From assembly GCA_003168265.1 (NCBI GenBank), contig PMSV01000011.1:70420-134419 (forward strand): 64,000 nt of DNA, read 5' to 3'. Origin of the DNA: Chitinophagaceae bacterium. GTDB lineage: Bacteria; Bacteroidota; Bacteroidia; Chitinophagales; Chitinophagaceae. Under the pieces are notes generated by a model. It worked only from the letters and a program-made list of their open reading frames with translations, did no database searches and had not been told where the DNA came from. Each line of letters starts with the position of its first letter. Position 1 is the first letter of the stretch. A program made the translations under genes and the position numbers. Shown one piece after another: positions 36,062 through 44,200 of the stretch.

Positions 36062-36131
36062 GTTAATTATAAGGGAATAATTGGCGAACGGCCAGGTTCT
36101 ATTGGAAAAACTGACCTCCTGCCACAGATTT

Positions 36132-36147
36132 TGCCAAAAATGTACCA
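36132..36147 (-). promoter_or_regulatory. Sigma-54 (-24/-12) promoter of the porin gene
   Basis: Minus-strand TGGTACATTTTTGGCA has the invariant GG-N10-GC and differs from TGGCAC-N5-TTGCW at two other positions. The predicted start, near 36121, leaves a leader of about 60 bp before the porin ATG at 36061. Confidence 0.6.
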
Positions 36148-36252
36148 GTACGATTCTTTTTTTTTGTCATGGCCTCGGTTTGGGCCGTGGAATTGGTTTT
36201 CAGAGGGAGATGGCAGGTTCCGTCAAATCCTTTTTCAAATGACCAGGGTTTT

Positions 36253-36279
36253 CATTTTGAAAAAACCATTTCAAAATGG
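36253..36279. promoter_or_regulatory. Putative activator-binding element (UAS) upstream of the porin
   Basis: Inverted CATTTTG...CAAAATG half-sites containing the 14-bp palindrome CCATTTCAAAATGG, about 145 bp upstream of the predicted sigma-54 start. It matches the element at 34058-34085 in composition and order, in opposite orientation. Confidence 0.6.
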
Positions 36280-36301
36280 GTGGGTAGGAAACTGAGTAGG
36301 G

Positions 36302-37651
36302 TTATTGAGTGGATATCCCGTATTCTTCAATCTTGCGATAAAGCGTAGTGAGTCCGATATTGAGCAATTTAGCCGCTTCCATTTTATTGCCCCGGGTATG
36401 ATTGAGTACCCGATGAATATGTAGTTTTTCCACACTGGCAAGATCAAAAGCAGAAAGTGTCTGGGGTTTGTGGTTGATGACCTGCAATTCCATCGGCAGG
36501 TTTGTTAGGGTCAGTATTTGGTTTTCCGACAATATGACCGCCCTCTCAATGACATTCTTCAATTCCCGGATATTTCCCTTCCAATCATGCTGTTGAAGAT
36601 GTTCCATGAAGTCAGGGCTCATTTCTTCAATGGTTTGGCCGGTCTTCTTAGAAAAAACATTTACGAAATATTCCGCCAAAATCGGAATATCCTTTTTCCG
36701 GTCCCTGAGTGCCGGAAGGAGGATGGTAAATACATTTAGCCGATAATAGAGATCTTCACGGAAATGCCCTTGGTTTACATCTTTTTGCAGGTCCCGGTTG
36801 GTAGCGGCAATTATTCGTACATCCACCCGGGTGGATTTAGTATCCCCCACCTTGATGAACTCATTGGTTTCCAGCACCCTTAATAATTTAGTTTGGAGTT
36901 CGATATGCATTTCGCCAATTTCATCCAGAAACAATGTTCCTCCATCCGCCTCTTCAATCAAACCACGTTTATCCCGATTGGCACCTGTAAAAGCTCCAGC
37001 CTTATGGCCAAATATCTCCGATTCGAGTATTTCTTTTCCAAAAGCGCTGCAATTGAGTGCCATAAAGGGCTTTCCCTTTTTCTTACTTCCATTATGGATA
37101 GCTTGTGCGAAAACTTCTTTTCCAGTTCCCGTTTCACCTAGAAGCAGGACGGTTGCTTCCGAAGGAGCTACTTTCTTAGCCAGCTCTATCGCTTGCATGA
37201 TCAGGGAAGATTTTCCAAGAATATTTTCGAATCCGTATTTGATATTGACCTGCTTTTCAAGCTGGGCAACCCTTTTTTGCAATTGTATTTTTTCCAGGGC
37301 ACGGTTCAACAGGGGAATGATCTTATCGTTATCGTCACCTTTTATTATATAATCGAAAGCTCCGTTTTTCATTGCCTGTACTCCATCCGCAATATTCCCA
37401 AAGGCCGTAAGCAGGATGATTTCGGGTTCAGGATATTTGGCTTTTATCTGCGAAACAAAATCTACCCCATTGCCGTCAGGCAACTTGACATCGCACAATA
37501 TGATCTGTATGGGTTCTTTTTCGAGTATCCGGCAGGCGCTTTTTATATTGCCTGCTTCAAAAATGGAATAACCCTCCAGGCTGATGATTCGCTTGAGCAG
37601 CGTCCTTAGCTTTTCTTCGTCGTCTACCAGTAAAACATTTCCTATACTCAT
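36302..37651 (-). CDS. NtrC-type sigma-54-dependent response regulator
   Basis: A 449-residue regulator: receiver domain (1-120) with phosphoacceptor D54 in LCDVKLPDG and K104; an AAA+ domain with Walker A GETGTGKE (172-179) and an intact GAFTGA loop (219-224) for sigma-54 contact; a C-terminal Fis-type helix-turn-helix (about 410-449, NKMEAAKLLNIGLTTLYRKIEEYG). It is next to the Kdp genes and upstream of the porin, whose promoter carries -24/-12 elements. I infer that it replaces KdpE and is phosphorylated by the kinase at 26277-27974. It could alternatively serve the amine operon that ends 89 bp upstream. Confidence 0.93.
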   Translation of the reverse strand: MSIGNVLLVDDEEKLRTLLKRIISLEGYSIFEAGNIKSACRILEKEPIQIILCDVKLPDGNGVDFVSQIKAKYPEPEIILLTAFGNIADGVQAMKNGAFDYIIKGDDNDKIIPLLNRALEKIQLQKRVAQLEKQVNIKYGFENILGKSSLIMQAIELAKKVAPSEATVLLLGETGTGKEVFAQAIHNGSKKKGKPFMALNCSAFGKEILESEIFGHKAGAFTGANRDKRGLIEEADGGTLFLDEIGEMHIELQTKLLRVLETNEFIKVGDTKSTRVDVRIIAATNRDLQKDVNQGHFREDLYYRLNVFTILLPALRDRKKDIPILAEYFVNVFSKKTGQTIEEMSPDFMEHLQQHDWKGNIRELKNVIERAVILSENQILTLTNLPMELQVINHKPQTLSAFDLASVEKLHIHRVLNHTRGNKMEAAKLLNIGLTTLYRKIEEYGISTQ

Positions 37652-37740
37652 AATGAAACGGATGCAAATCTATAAAAGCCTTCTGAATTATGATGAAACA
37701 AGGGAGACTAACCGGGTTGAGCCCTATCAGTGAGGATGAT

Positions 37741-39825
37741 TCATCCCCTGATATGGTAAGATTTTGGCTGAACAAAGGCCCTGATGCCCTGGTAGGACAA
37801 ACTGCTGCCGATGCCGGAATGTTTTCTTCCGCTCCAGGGCAGGGAAGCGCTCACCCTATCGCAGCAATTCCAATAAACTGTGCCGGTATTGATTCTTTTG
37901 AACAGTTTTTCAGCCCGTTCATAGCTTTTCGAATAAATGGCCGCGGTCAATCCATATTCAGTATCCTGCATGAGGGACAGCGCCTCTTCATCATCTTCCG
38001 CTTTTTGTATCCCGGTAACTGGTCCAAAAGATTCTTCCTTCATTATGCGCATGCCATGATGTACATCTGTGAGCACGGCCGGTTCGATAAAATATCCCTT
38101 TCCAGGAATGCGTTTGCCTCCATGCAATAACCTGGCCCCTTTTTGTATCGCATCTTCGATTTGCTCCAGCAAAAAATCCACCTGCGCCTTACGGCTAAGA
38201 GGTCCCACATCGATTCCCTTTTCCAATGGATCCCCGACCTTCAGTTTTTTCAGTTGAGATAGATAGCTTTTTACAAAGGGCTCATAGATCTTCCTGTGTA
38301 CATAGATTCTTTCTACGGCGCAGCAGCTCTGGCCGCTGTTATAGATCACGCCTTCCAAAGCAGCCCCTGCAACCTGATCGATATCCTCCACATCATCCAT
38401 GACATAAAGCGGATCCTTTCCACCGAGTTCAAGCTGGCAGGGGATCAACCGGGAAGCAACCCGCTCTGCGATCAATCTTCCCGTTCGGTAACTTCCCGTA
38501 AAAAAAATACCATCCAGAGACAGATGAAGCAAGGCCTCTCCCACCTGGCCCTTTCCGAGCCCGAGTTCAAAACAATGTTCAGGCAATCCTGCCTGATAAA
38601 GCAATTTTTGAATATGCATGCCGGTCAGCATGGTATATTCTGAAGGTTTATAGAAAACCGCATTGCCCCCGATCAGTGCGGGAATGATAACGTTGACGGC
38701 GACCAGGTAGGGGTAATTCCATGCGGAGATATTTGCTATGACTCCCAACGGCTCATATTCTATTTTTTCTCTAGTTGCGCTTTGTTGGTCGATCCATTCT
38801 ACGCTCAGCCATTTTTCGCTGTTTTCTAGAAAAAAACGAATCCGCGCCCTGGCTCCATTTAGTTCGTTCAGTGATTGTTGCAGAGGTTTACCCATTTCTT
38901 CGGTCAGGGTTCTGGAAAGCGCATCCTTATGCACTTCGATCAAATCGAAAAAACGGCGGATGCATGCCACCCGCTCGGAAAGGGAATACGCTGCCCATCC
39001 TACCTGGGCTGCACGAAGCAATTGAAATTTCTCTTTAATCGTTTCTGAACTATCCTCATGCAAGGTGGCGATGACCTCTTCCGTCGCAGGGTTGAACATA
39101 TTTATTTTTTCCATATTGACCTGTCTGATTTCCTTAATAAATCTCTCTTTAATCTTTTTCGAAAATGGATTTTCTAGCTTGTCCCTCATTCGTTCCGGGT
39201 GCCATTGCACACAAAGAAGGAATCCCCTCCCTTCTTTTTCCAGGAATTCCAGCCCTTCAATGGTCTCATCGTCCCTGATTGAATGGGCATTGGCTAGCAG
39301 ATTTCGACCCAGATCATTTCTATGGATTGCCTGATGATGGGCGCTATTGACATATCCTGTCCCTTCCTCCACGATCTCGCTCATCAGGGTCTTGCTCATC
39401 ACGCTGATCCCATGCTCCTTATCTGTTTCTTCCTTTTTATGTATTTCATTGAACTGCCCAAGATCCTGGATCAGTCTTCCTCCCTGCAATGTATTGACAA
39501 GCTGCATACCCCGGCAAATACCCAATACAGGCAGCCGGTGCAATTGAGAAAACTCATAAATTTCTTTTTCGAATAAATCCCTTTCGGGTTGATAAAACTG
39601 CGGAGCATGGGGGTAGCCTGACTCCAGGTTATATAGAGAAGGTTCAATATCGATTCCGCCCGTCAGCACAAATCCGTCACAGGTTGGAATCTCATGGCTA
39701 TTCATTTTTTCAAATGAAAGCTCAACAAGTTCAAGGTCATTTCTCAGATCTTCCGGACTAAACCAATTCCAGTAGAAATGGAAATTGGTCCTGGTATAAC
39801 TGATGCCAATTCTTTTTTTAATCAT
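37741..39825 (-). CDS. Fusion: PuuD-like gamma-glutamyl hydrolase + aldehyde dehydrogenase (PuuC-like)
   Basis: A 694-residue two-domain protein in one uninterrupted frame. Residues 1-237 form a class I glutamine-amidotransferase-fold hydrolase of the peptidase C26/PuuD type, with nucleophile C104 in LGICRGMQ and the His-Glu pair in QWHPE (H209, E211). Residues 238-694 form an NAD(P)+ aldehyde dehydrogenase with ISAWNYP, the FTGSYRTG loop (442-449), general base E466 in LELGG and catalytic C501 in GQSCC. Met238 (codon at 39114) marks where a stand-alone dehydrogenase would begin. PuuC and PuuD perform the last two steps of gamma-glutamylated amine breakdown and are normally separate. It lies 27 bp after the alcohol dehydrogenase gene. 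Confidence 0.93.
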   Translation of the reverse strand: MIKKRIGISYTRTNFHFYWNWFSPEDLRNDLELVELSFEKMNSHEIPTCDGFVLTGGIDIEPSLYNLESGYPHAPQFYQPERDLFEKEIYEFSQLHRLPVLGICRGMQLVNTLQGGRLIQDLGQFNEIHKKEETDKEHGISVMSKTLMSEIVEEGTGYVNSAHHQAIHRNDLGRNLLANAHSIRDDETIEGLEFLEKEGRGFLLCVQWHPERMRDKLENPFSKKIKERFIKEIRQVNMEKINMFNPATEEVIATLHEDSSETIKEKFQLLRAAQVGWAAYSLSERVACIRRFFDLIEVHKDALSRTLTEEMGKPLQQSLNELNGARARIRFFLENSEKWLSVEWIDQQSATREKIEYEPLGVIANISAWNYPYLVAVNVIIPALIGGNAVFYKPSEYTMLTGMHIQKLLYQAGLPEHCFELGLGKGQVGEALLHLSLDGIFFTGSYRTGRLIAERVASRLIPCQLELGGKDPLYVMDDVEDIDQVAGAALEGVIYNSGQSCCAVERIYVHRKIYEPFVKSYLSQLKKLKVGDPLEKGIDVGPLSRKAQVDFLLEQIEDAIQKGARLLHGGKRIPGKGYFIEPAVLTDVHHGMRIMKEESFGPVTGIQKAEDDEEALSLMQDTEYGLTAAIYSKSYERAEKLFKRINTGTVYWNCCDRVSASLPWSGRKHSGIGSSLSYQGIRAFVQPKSYHIRG

Positions 39826-39852
39826 ATAACATGATTCAGGTGTCCGGCAGTC

Positions 39853-40998
39853 TCAAATAGCTTCCCTGTAAAGTATTCGAAAATCGTCCTGGCTGACTGG
39901 TTTCGGATTATTGGGATGGCAGAAATCAGCAAATGCAAGTTCCGAAAGAATTTCCAGATGTTCCTCCTTCACTCCGATTTCCCTTAATCGCGTCGGCATG
40001 CCGATTTTGTAGTTCAGTTCAAACAAATGCTTCACTACAGCCTGACTGCTTTCTTCCTTTAATTCAAGCGCCCTTGCAATCCGCCTGAAACTGTCCTCAA
40101 AACCCGAACTATTGAACCTCATTCCATAAGGCAGATTAACGGCATTAGCCAAACCATGATGCGTATCCAACAAAGAGGATAGTGGATGGGCCAGGGAATG
40201 GACGACTCCCAGTCCTTTTTGAAATGCAACAGCACCCATAAGAGATGCAATCATCATCTTACTTCGGGAGGCCAGGGACGGATGCTTCACTGCTTCCACA
40301 ATGGATTCATTGATAAGGGAAATACCCTCCAGCGCTATCCCGTCAGCCATCGGATGAAAACCCTTTGCGAGAAATGCTTCCATATTATGAGTAAGTGCAT
40401 CCATGCCTGTAGCAGCAGAAACAAAGGGCGGCAATTCCATGGTAAGCAGGGGATCGGCAAAAACGATTTTAGCAAGTAGTTTGGGAGAAAAAAGAATTCT
40501 TTTCCGATGGGTTTCATCTTCCGAAATGATGGCGCTGCGCCCCACTTCGCTTCCAGTTCCGCTGGTTGTAGGTATCGTTATAAAATGCGGCACATCTTCC
40601 GTCACAAACTGGTCCCCCCCGATCAGGTCGTCATAGTCAAAAAGATCGCGGTGGTGATGGATTCGCAACGCGATGGCCCTTGCGACATCCATAGCGGCCC
40701 CGCCCCCCAGGCCAATGATGGAATCCCGGTCTGATGCGGCATATAGATCACCACCTTTCAATACATCCGATTTCACCGGATTCTTATGTATCTCATTAAA
40801 TACCTGAACTGAAATGGATTGCAGGTCAGAGAGGATTTCCTTAAAAAAGGGCAGGCCCGCCACGAGGGGATCGGTCACTAGCAAAGGTTTATACAAACCA
40901 TTCGCCTTTAAATAAGCGGGTAATTCCTTTACAGCTCCGGCTCCGAAGCGGATTAGGGTAGGATAATTATACTGTCTGATTATATGAAAATCGATCAT
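39853..40998 (-). CDS. Iron-type alcohol dehydrogenase
   Basis: A 381-residue group III (iron-containing) alcohol dehydrogenase. The NAD-binding loop is GLGGGAAMDVA (96-106), and TIPTTSGTGSEV (140-151) is the family block. Metal ligands by alignment to FucO are D199, H203, H266 and H280, all present. It oxidises primary alcohols to aldehydes. It stands 11 bp after the gamma-glutamyl-amine synthetase gene and 27 bp before the hydrolase/aldehyde dehydrogenase fusion, so it probably acts on a gamma-glutamylated alcohol intermediate (inference). Confidence 0.93.
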   Translation of the reverse strand: MIDFHIIRQYNYPTLIRFGAGAVKELPAYLKANGLYKPLLVTDPLVAGLPFFKEILSDLQSISVQVFNEIHKNPVKSDVLKGGDLYAASDRDSIIGLGGGAAMDVARAIALRIHHHRDLFDYDDLIGGDQFVTEDVPHFITIPTTSGTGSEVGRSAIISEDETHRKRILFSPKLLAKIVFADPLLTMELPPFVSAATGMDALTHNMEAFLAKGFHPMADGIALEGISLINESIVEAVKHPSLASRSKMMIASLMGAVAFQKGLGVVHSLAHPLSSLLDTHHGLANAVNLPYGMRFNSSGFEDSFRRIARALELKEESSQAVVKHLFELNYKIGMPTRLREIGVKEEHLEILSELAFADFCHPNNPKPVSQDDFRILYREAI

Positions 40999-41009
40999 TT
41001 GGATCCTGA

Positions 41010-42359
41010 TTAGATGATCTCAAAATACCTTTTCAACTCCCAATCCGTCACCACTTTAGAAAACTGCCTCCATTCCCATTCCCTTGTGCCTGTAAAATGG
41101 GCCACAAAAGCCTCGCCGAATAATCCCCTCGCAATTTCAGATACCTTCATTGCCTGTGTGGCCTCCCAGAGGTTGGCAGGCAGGATCCCATTTTTTTTAT
41201 CTACATACCCATTGCCCTCCGTCTCCACAATTTGGAGCGGCAGATTCTTCCTAATCCCATATAAACCAGAAGCCAGGCAGGCCGCCATCGCCAGGTAGGG
41301 ATTTGAATCTGACCCAACCACCCGTGTTTCCAGCCTGGCCGAGCCAGGGCCGGTTGCCAGAACGCGAAGCGCCGTGGTGCGATTATCGGTTCCCCAGGTC
41401 AGGGTGGTAGGAGCCCAGGCCCCTTCAACCAGTCTTTTATAACTATTCACGGTTGGTGCAAAAAGAGGCAGAATATGCGGCAAACAAAAGAGTTGCCCCG
41501 CCATATAATTTTCCAATAATGCACTCCTTCCGCTTTTCTTTTTGGGATCGTAAAAAAGGTTTTTCTTCCCATCTTCATTCCAGAGGCTTTGGTGCACATG
41601 CCCGCTGCAGCCTGGAAGCATTTCGTTCCATTTGGCCATAAAAGACGCTATCAAACCATGCCTGTGAGCGATTTCCTTTGTCCCGCTCTTAAAAAGCACG
41701 GCACGATCCGCTGCTTCGAGAATACCCGCATAGCTGATCGCAGCTTCATAGACTCCCGGACCAGTTTCGGTATGGATACCCTCTAGCGGAACATTGAATT
41801 TTTTTAGGTTATCGAAGAGTGCATGAAAATATTCGCTTTGCTGTGAAGCACGCAGGATCGAATAACCAAACATCCCATAGGTCATGGGCTGGATACTGCT
41901 GAATTTATTGCCATAGAGTTCGGAGGAATTGTCCTTAAAATTGAACCACTCAAATTCCTGGGAGAAAAAAGGGCTGTATCCAAGATCAAAGGACTGCTTG
42001 ATAATATGTTTCAGCAGGCTGCGTGGGCATGCGCTAAGTTCCCCGTTGAAATCTGCCAGAAAAAATGGCAAATCGTTCTCCCAGGGAACCTGCCGGAATG
42101 TATCCAGGTCCACGAAAGCCTGAGCATCCGGATAACCCGTATGCCATCCTGTTATTTGTGCATTATCATATGCCTGATCGCAAGCGTCCCATCCGAATAC
42201 CACATCGCAAAATCCAAAACCCTTTTCAACCACCGATTTGAATTTTTCAAAACTGATAACTTTTCCGCGCAAAATGCCATCGATATCGGTGATCGCCAGT
42301 TTCACCTTTTCGCATTGGCTTTCTTCAAGCTGCCGGATTATTTCCTCTTTATTTTGCAT
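41010..42359 (-). CDS. Glutamine synthetase family ligase (gamma-glutamyl-amine synthetase)
   Basis: A 449-residue member of the glutamine-synthetase superfamily (PuuA/GlnA3-4 type). It has the N-terminal beta-grasp region (KLAITDIDGILRGKVIS), the glutamate/metal motif HTETGPGVYEAAI, the ATP-binding SGHVHQSLW, and NRTTALRV with SARLETRVVGSDSNPYLAMA. The active-site loop differs from ammonia-type GlnA (the PGQ of GlnA reads PGVYE), as expected of enzymes that ligate glutamate to a larger amine. It heads the three-gene operon with an alcohol dehydrogenase and a PuuD-PuuC-like fusion. It is not the housekeeping glutamine synthetase. Confidence 0.88.
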   Translation of the reverse strand: MQNKEEIIRQLEESQCEKVKLAITDIDGILRGKVISFEKFKSVVEKGFGFCDVVFGWDACDQAYDNAQITGWHTGYPDAQAFVDLDTFRQVPWENDLPFFLADFNGELSACPRSLLKHIIKQSFDLGYSPFFSQEFEWFNFKDNSSELYGNKFSSIQPMTYGMFGYSILRASQQSEYFHALFDNLKKFNVPLEGIHTETGPGVYEAAISYAGILEAADRAVLFKSGTKEIAHRHGLIASFMAKWNEMLPGCSGHVHQSLWNEDGKKNLFYDPKKKSGRSALLENYMAGQLFCLPHILPLFAPTVNSYKRLVEGAWAPTTLTWGTDNRTTALRVLATGPGSARLETRVVGSDSNPYLAMAACLASGLYGIRKNLPLQIVETEGNGYVDKKNGILPANLWEATQAMKVSEIARGLFGEAFVAHFTGTREWEWRQFSKVVTDWELKRYFEII

Positions 42360-42490
42360 TGTGGAACTGTTCTAACTTCAATGAAGTTAAGCAAAAGCAA
42401 ATAGAAATTATGGGGTTGACAATATGATAAAATGAGTGAATTGTCCAGTTTCTTTTCATACGCTTGTCTTTAATTCATAAATTATGAATT

Positions 42491-42832
42491 ATGAAAGAAT
42501 TTCTATTACTGTTCCGGGGCGATTTCAATGCAGCCCCTGACACTCAAAGCGAAGAAGGAAAGGCCATAACCAAAAAATGGATGGACTGGGCAGGAAGCAT
42601 TGCCGCCCAAAACAAGCTCGATAGTCGCGGAAACCGTCTCAAAAGAACCGGAAAAGTGGTTCGCGGAACCGGAATCGTTACAGATGGCCCCTATAGTGAA
42701 ATCAAAGAAACTCTGGGTGGCTATACCCTGGTCCGGTCTATCAATATCGAGGAGGCCCTGGAACTGGCTAAAGGCTGTCCCGTCCTCTTAGTTGGAGGAA
42801 ATGTGGAAATTCGTGAAATTGAACCTCTTTGA
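42491..42832 (+). CDS. YCII-related (DGPF) domain protein
   Basis: A 113-residue YCII/DGPF-domain protein: MKEFLLLFRG at the start, then WMDWAGSIAAQNKL and the signature TDGPYSEIKETLGGYTLV. Such proteins form ferredoxin-like dimers, often beside ECF sigma factors or small enzymes; their reactions are mostly unknown. It is divergent from the amine operon. No sigma factor gene is adjacent. Confidence 0.9.
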   Translation: MKEFLLLFRGDFNAAPDTQSEEGKAITKKWMDWAGSIAAQNKLDSRGNRLKRTGKVVRGTGIVTDGPYSEIKETLGGYTLVRSINIEEALELAKGCPVLLVGGNVEIREIEPL

Positions 42833-42851
42833 ATGAATTGAGCAGGAAGGG

Positions 42852-43679
42852 TCAGGAAGCAAATATTTCATTTAAAGCTCCATAAGCAATGGCATTTTTT
42901 GCAAACTGGTAACTTCCTTCTCCCACGAGCTCCCTTACTGCCGGAAACAATGCACCGTAGGCAGCCCTTGCCAATGTAGAACCTAAGCTCATTCTTTTAA
43001 CCCCGGAATCTTTCAGGTCCTCAATGGAAAAATTCTCCATCGATGGGTTCAACAGAAAATTAACCGGTTTAGGAGCCACAGCCCGAACGATAGCTTCGAT
43101 TTCATCCAGACTTTTCAAACCCGGTGCATAAAGCACATCGGCTCCTGCTTCGGCGTAGGCAACAAGCCGCCTGATCGTATCATCAAGATCAGGTTTTCCA
43201 TAAAGAAAATTCTCCGCCCTTGCAGTCAGTAGGAAAGGAAATGGAAGCCGTCTTGCTGCAAGAGCTGAGGCCCTCACCCTTTCTATGGAAAGGCCGATAT
43301 CGTAGATCGGATTTTCGGTGATGCCTGTCGCATCCTCAAGCGTGCAGCCCACTAGTCCCTTTTCAGCCGCCAACAGGATCGTCTCAGCGCAATCTTCGGG
43401 CCGGTCCCCATATCCGTTTTCCAGGTCCGCCGAGACCGGCAGGCTTGTCGCCAATACAATGGAAGCCGCATTCTCCAGACTCTGTTGCCTGGTTAATGCC
43501 CCTCTCCCGTCGGGCCTTCCCAGGGAAAAAGCAAGACCCGCGCTGGTTGTCCCCAGCGCCTCAAGACCGAGATGCTCAAGAATTCTGGCAGAGCCCGCAT
43601 CCCAGGCATTCGCAAGAATAAATAACCCTGGTTCCTGATGGAGCTGTTTGAATTTTAGCGCTTTTTCATATTGTGTCAT
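42852..43679 (-). CDS. Isocitrate lyase/PEP mutase family protein
   Basis: A 275-residue alpha/beta-barrel protein of the isocitrate lyase/phosphonomutase superfamily. It has LFILANAWDAGSARILEHLG, the Mg-binding SADLENGYGDRPED, VGCTLEDATG and LYAPGL. This subgroup (often annotated as oxaloacetate decarboxylase or 2-methylisocitrate lyase-like) lacks the KKCGH motif of true isocitrate lyases, and its substrate is not assigned. It overlaps the upstream SRPBCC gene by 4 bp (ATGA), so translation is coupled. Confidence 0.88.
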   Translation of the reverse strand: MTQYEKALKFKQLHQEPGLFILANAWDAGSARILEHLGLEALGTTSAGLAFSLGRPDGRGALTRQQSLENAASIVLATSLPVSADLENGYGDRPEDCAETILLAAEKGLVGCTLEDATGITENPIYDIGLSIERVRASALAARRLPFPFLLTARAENFLYGKPDLDDTIRRLVAYAEAGADVLYAPGLKSLDEIEAIVRAVAPKPVNFLLNPSMENFSIEDLKDSGVKRMSLGSTLARAAYGALFPAVRELVGEGSYQFAKNAIAYGALNEIFAS

Positions 43680-44128
43680 GGGGTTGGTACTTTATCTCTT
43701 TTTTTTGAAATTGAACGAGTCAATTTCTTCTTCTCTCCCTTCAAATAGGTCTTCCACGGCTTCCAATAGAAATCATGCCAGCCCTGGCGCAGGCTCTGCG
43801 CCTGTTCATCCGGCACATGGGCATGAACCATATGCAAGCTGGTATCCTTTCCTTTCTGTTCCAGGTAAATCATGAAAGTCGAATCAGGGTCCTTTTTAGT
43901 CCAGTCACTTGCACGCCAGGTCTGCAAGATGAGTTTGTCTTTAACCAACAACAGATTCTCGCCAGTGGCATAACCTTCATGGACCACAAATCTGCCTCCG
44001 ATTTTCGCTGAGATCTTCGCAGTCGCACCGGTAGTTACCGAATGTTTTTTTGAATTCATGTACAATTCGTAAAGCTCTTTAGCGCTGGTATTTCTGAATA
44101 CCAGTTTTTGTCGGATCTGGCTTGGCAT
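43676..44128 (-). CDS. SRPBCC/AHSA1-like domain protein
   Basis: A 150-residue START-like protein of the AHSA1 type: LVFRNTSAKELYELYMNSKKHSVTTG, GGRFVVHEGYATGENLLL and the C-terminal helix QSLRQGWHDFYWKPWKTYL. Such proteins bind hydrophobic ligands; this clade often pairs with small oxidoreductases or regulators. It is translationally coupled to the isocitrate lyase-family gene. A divergent DinB-like gene starts 72 bp away. Confidence 0.85.
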   Translation of the reverse strand: MPSQIRQKLVFRNTSAKELYELYMNSKKHSVTTGATAKISAKIGGRFVVHEGYATGENLLLVKDKLILQTWRASDWTKKDPDSTFMIYLEQKGKDTSLHMVHAHVPDEQAQSLRQGWHDFYWKPWKTYLKGEKKKLTRSISKKRDKVPTP

Positions 44129-44200
44129 AGCAATTTATTAAAGAGTGGAGAAAATCGGCTAAAATTCGTTCATAAATTTGAGGAAGAAAAATTTCAGGTC

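Noticed and set aside
36118-36140. A second TGGCA...TGGCA pair overlapping the porin promoter
   Set aside because: Its spacing is one base off the strict sigma-54 spacing; the adjacent TGGTAC-N5-TGGCA fits better.
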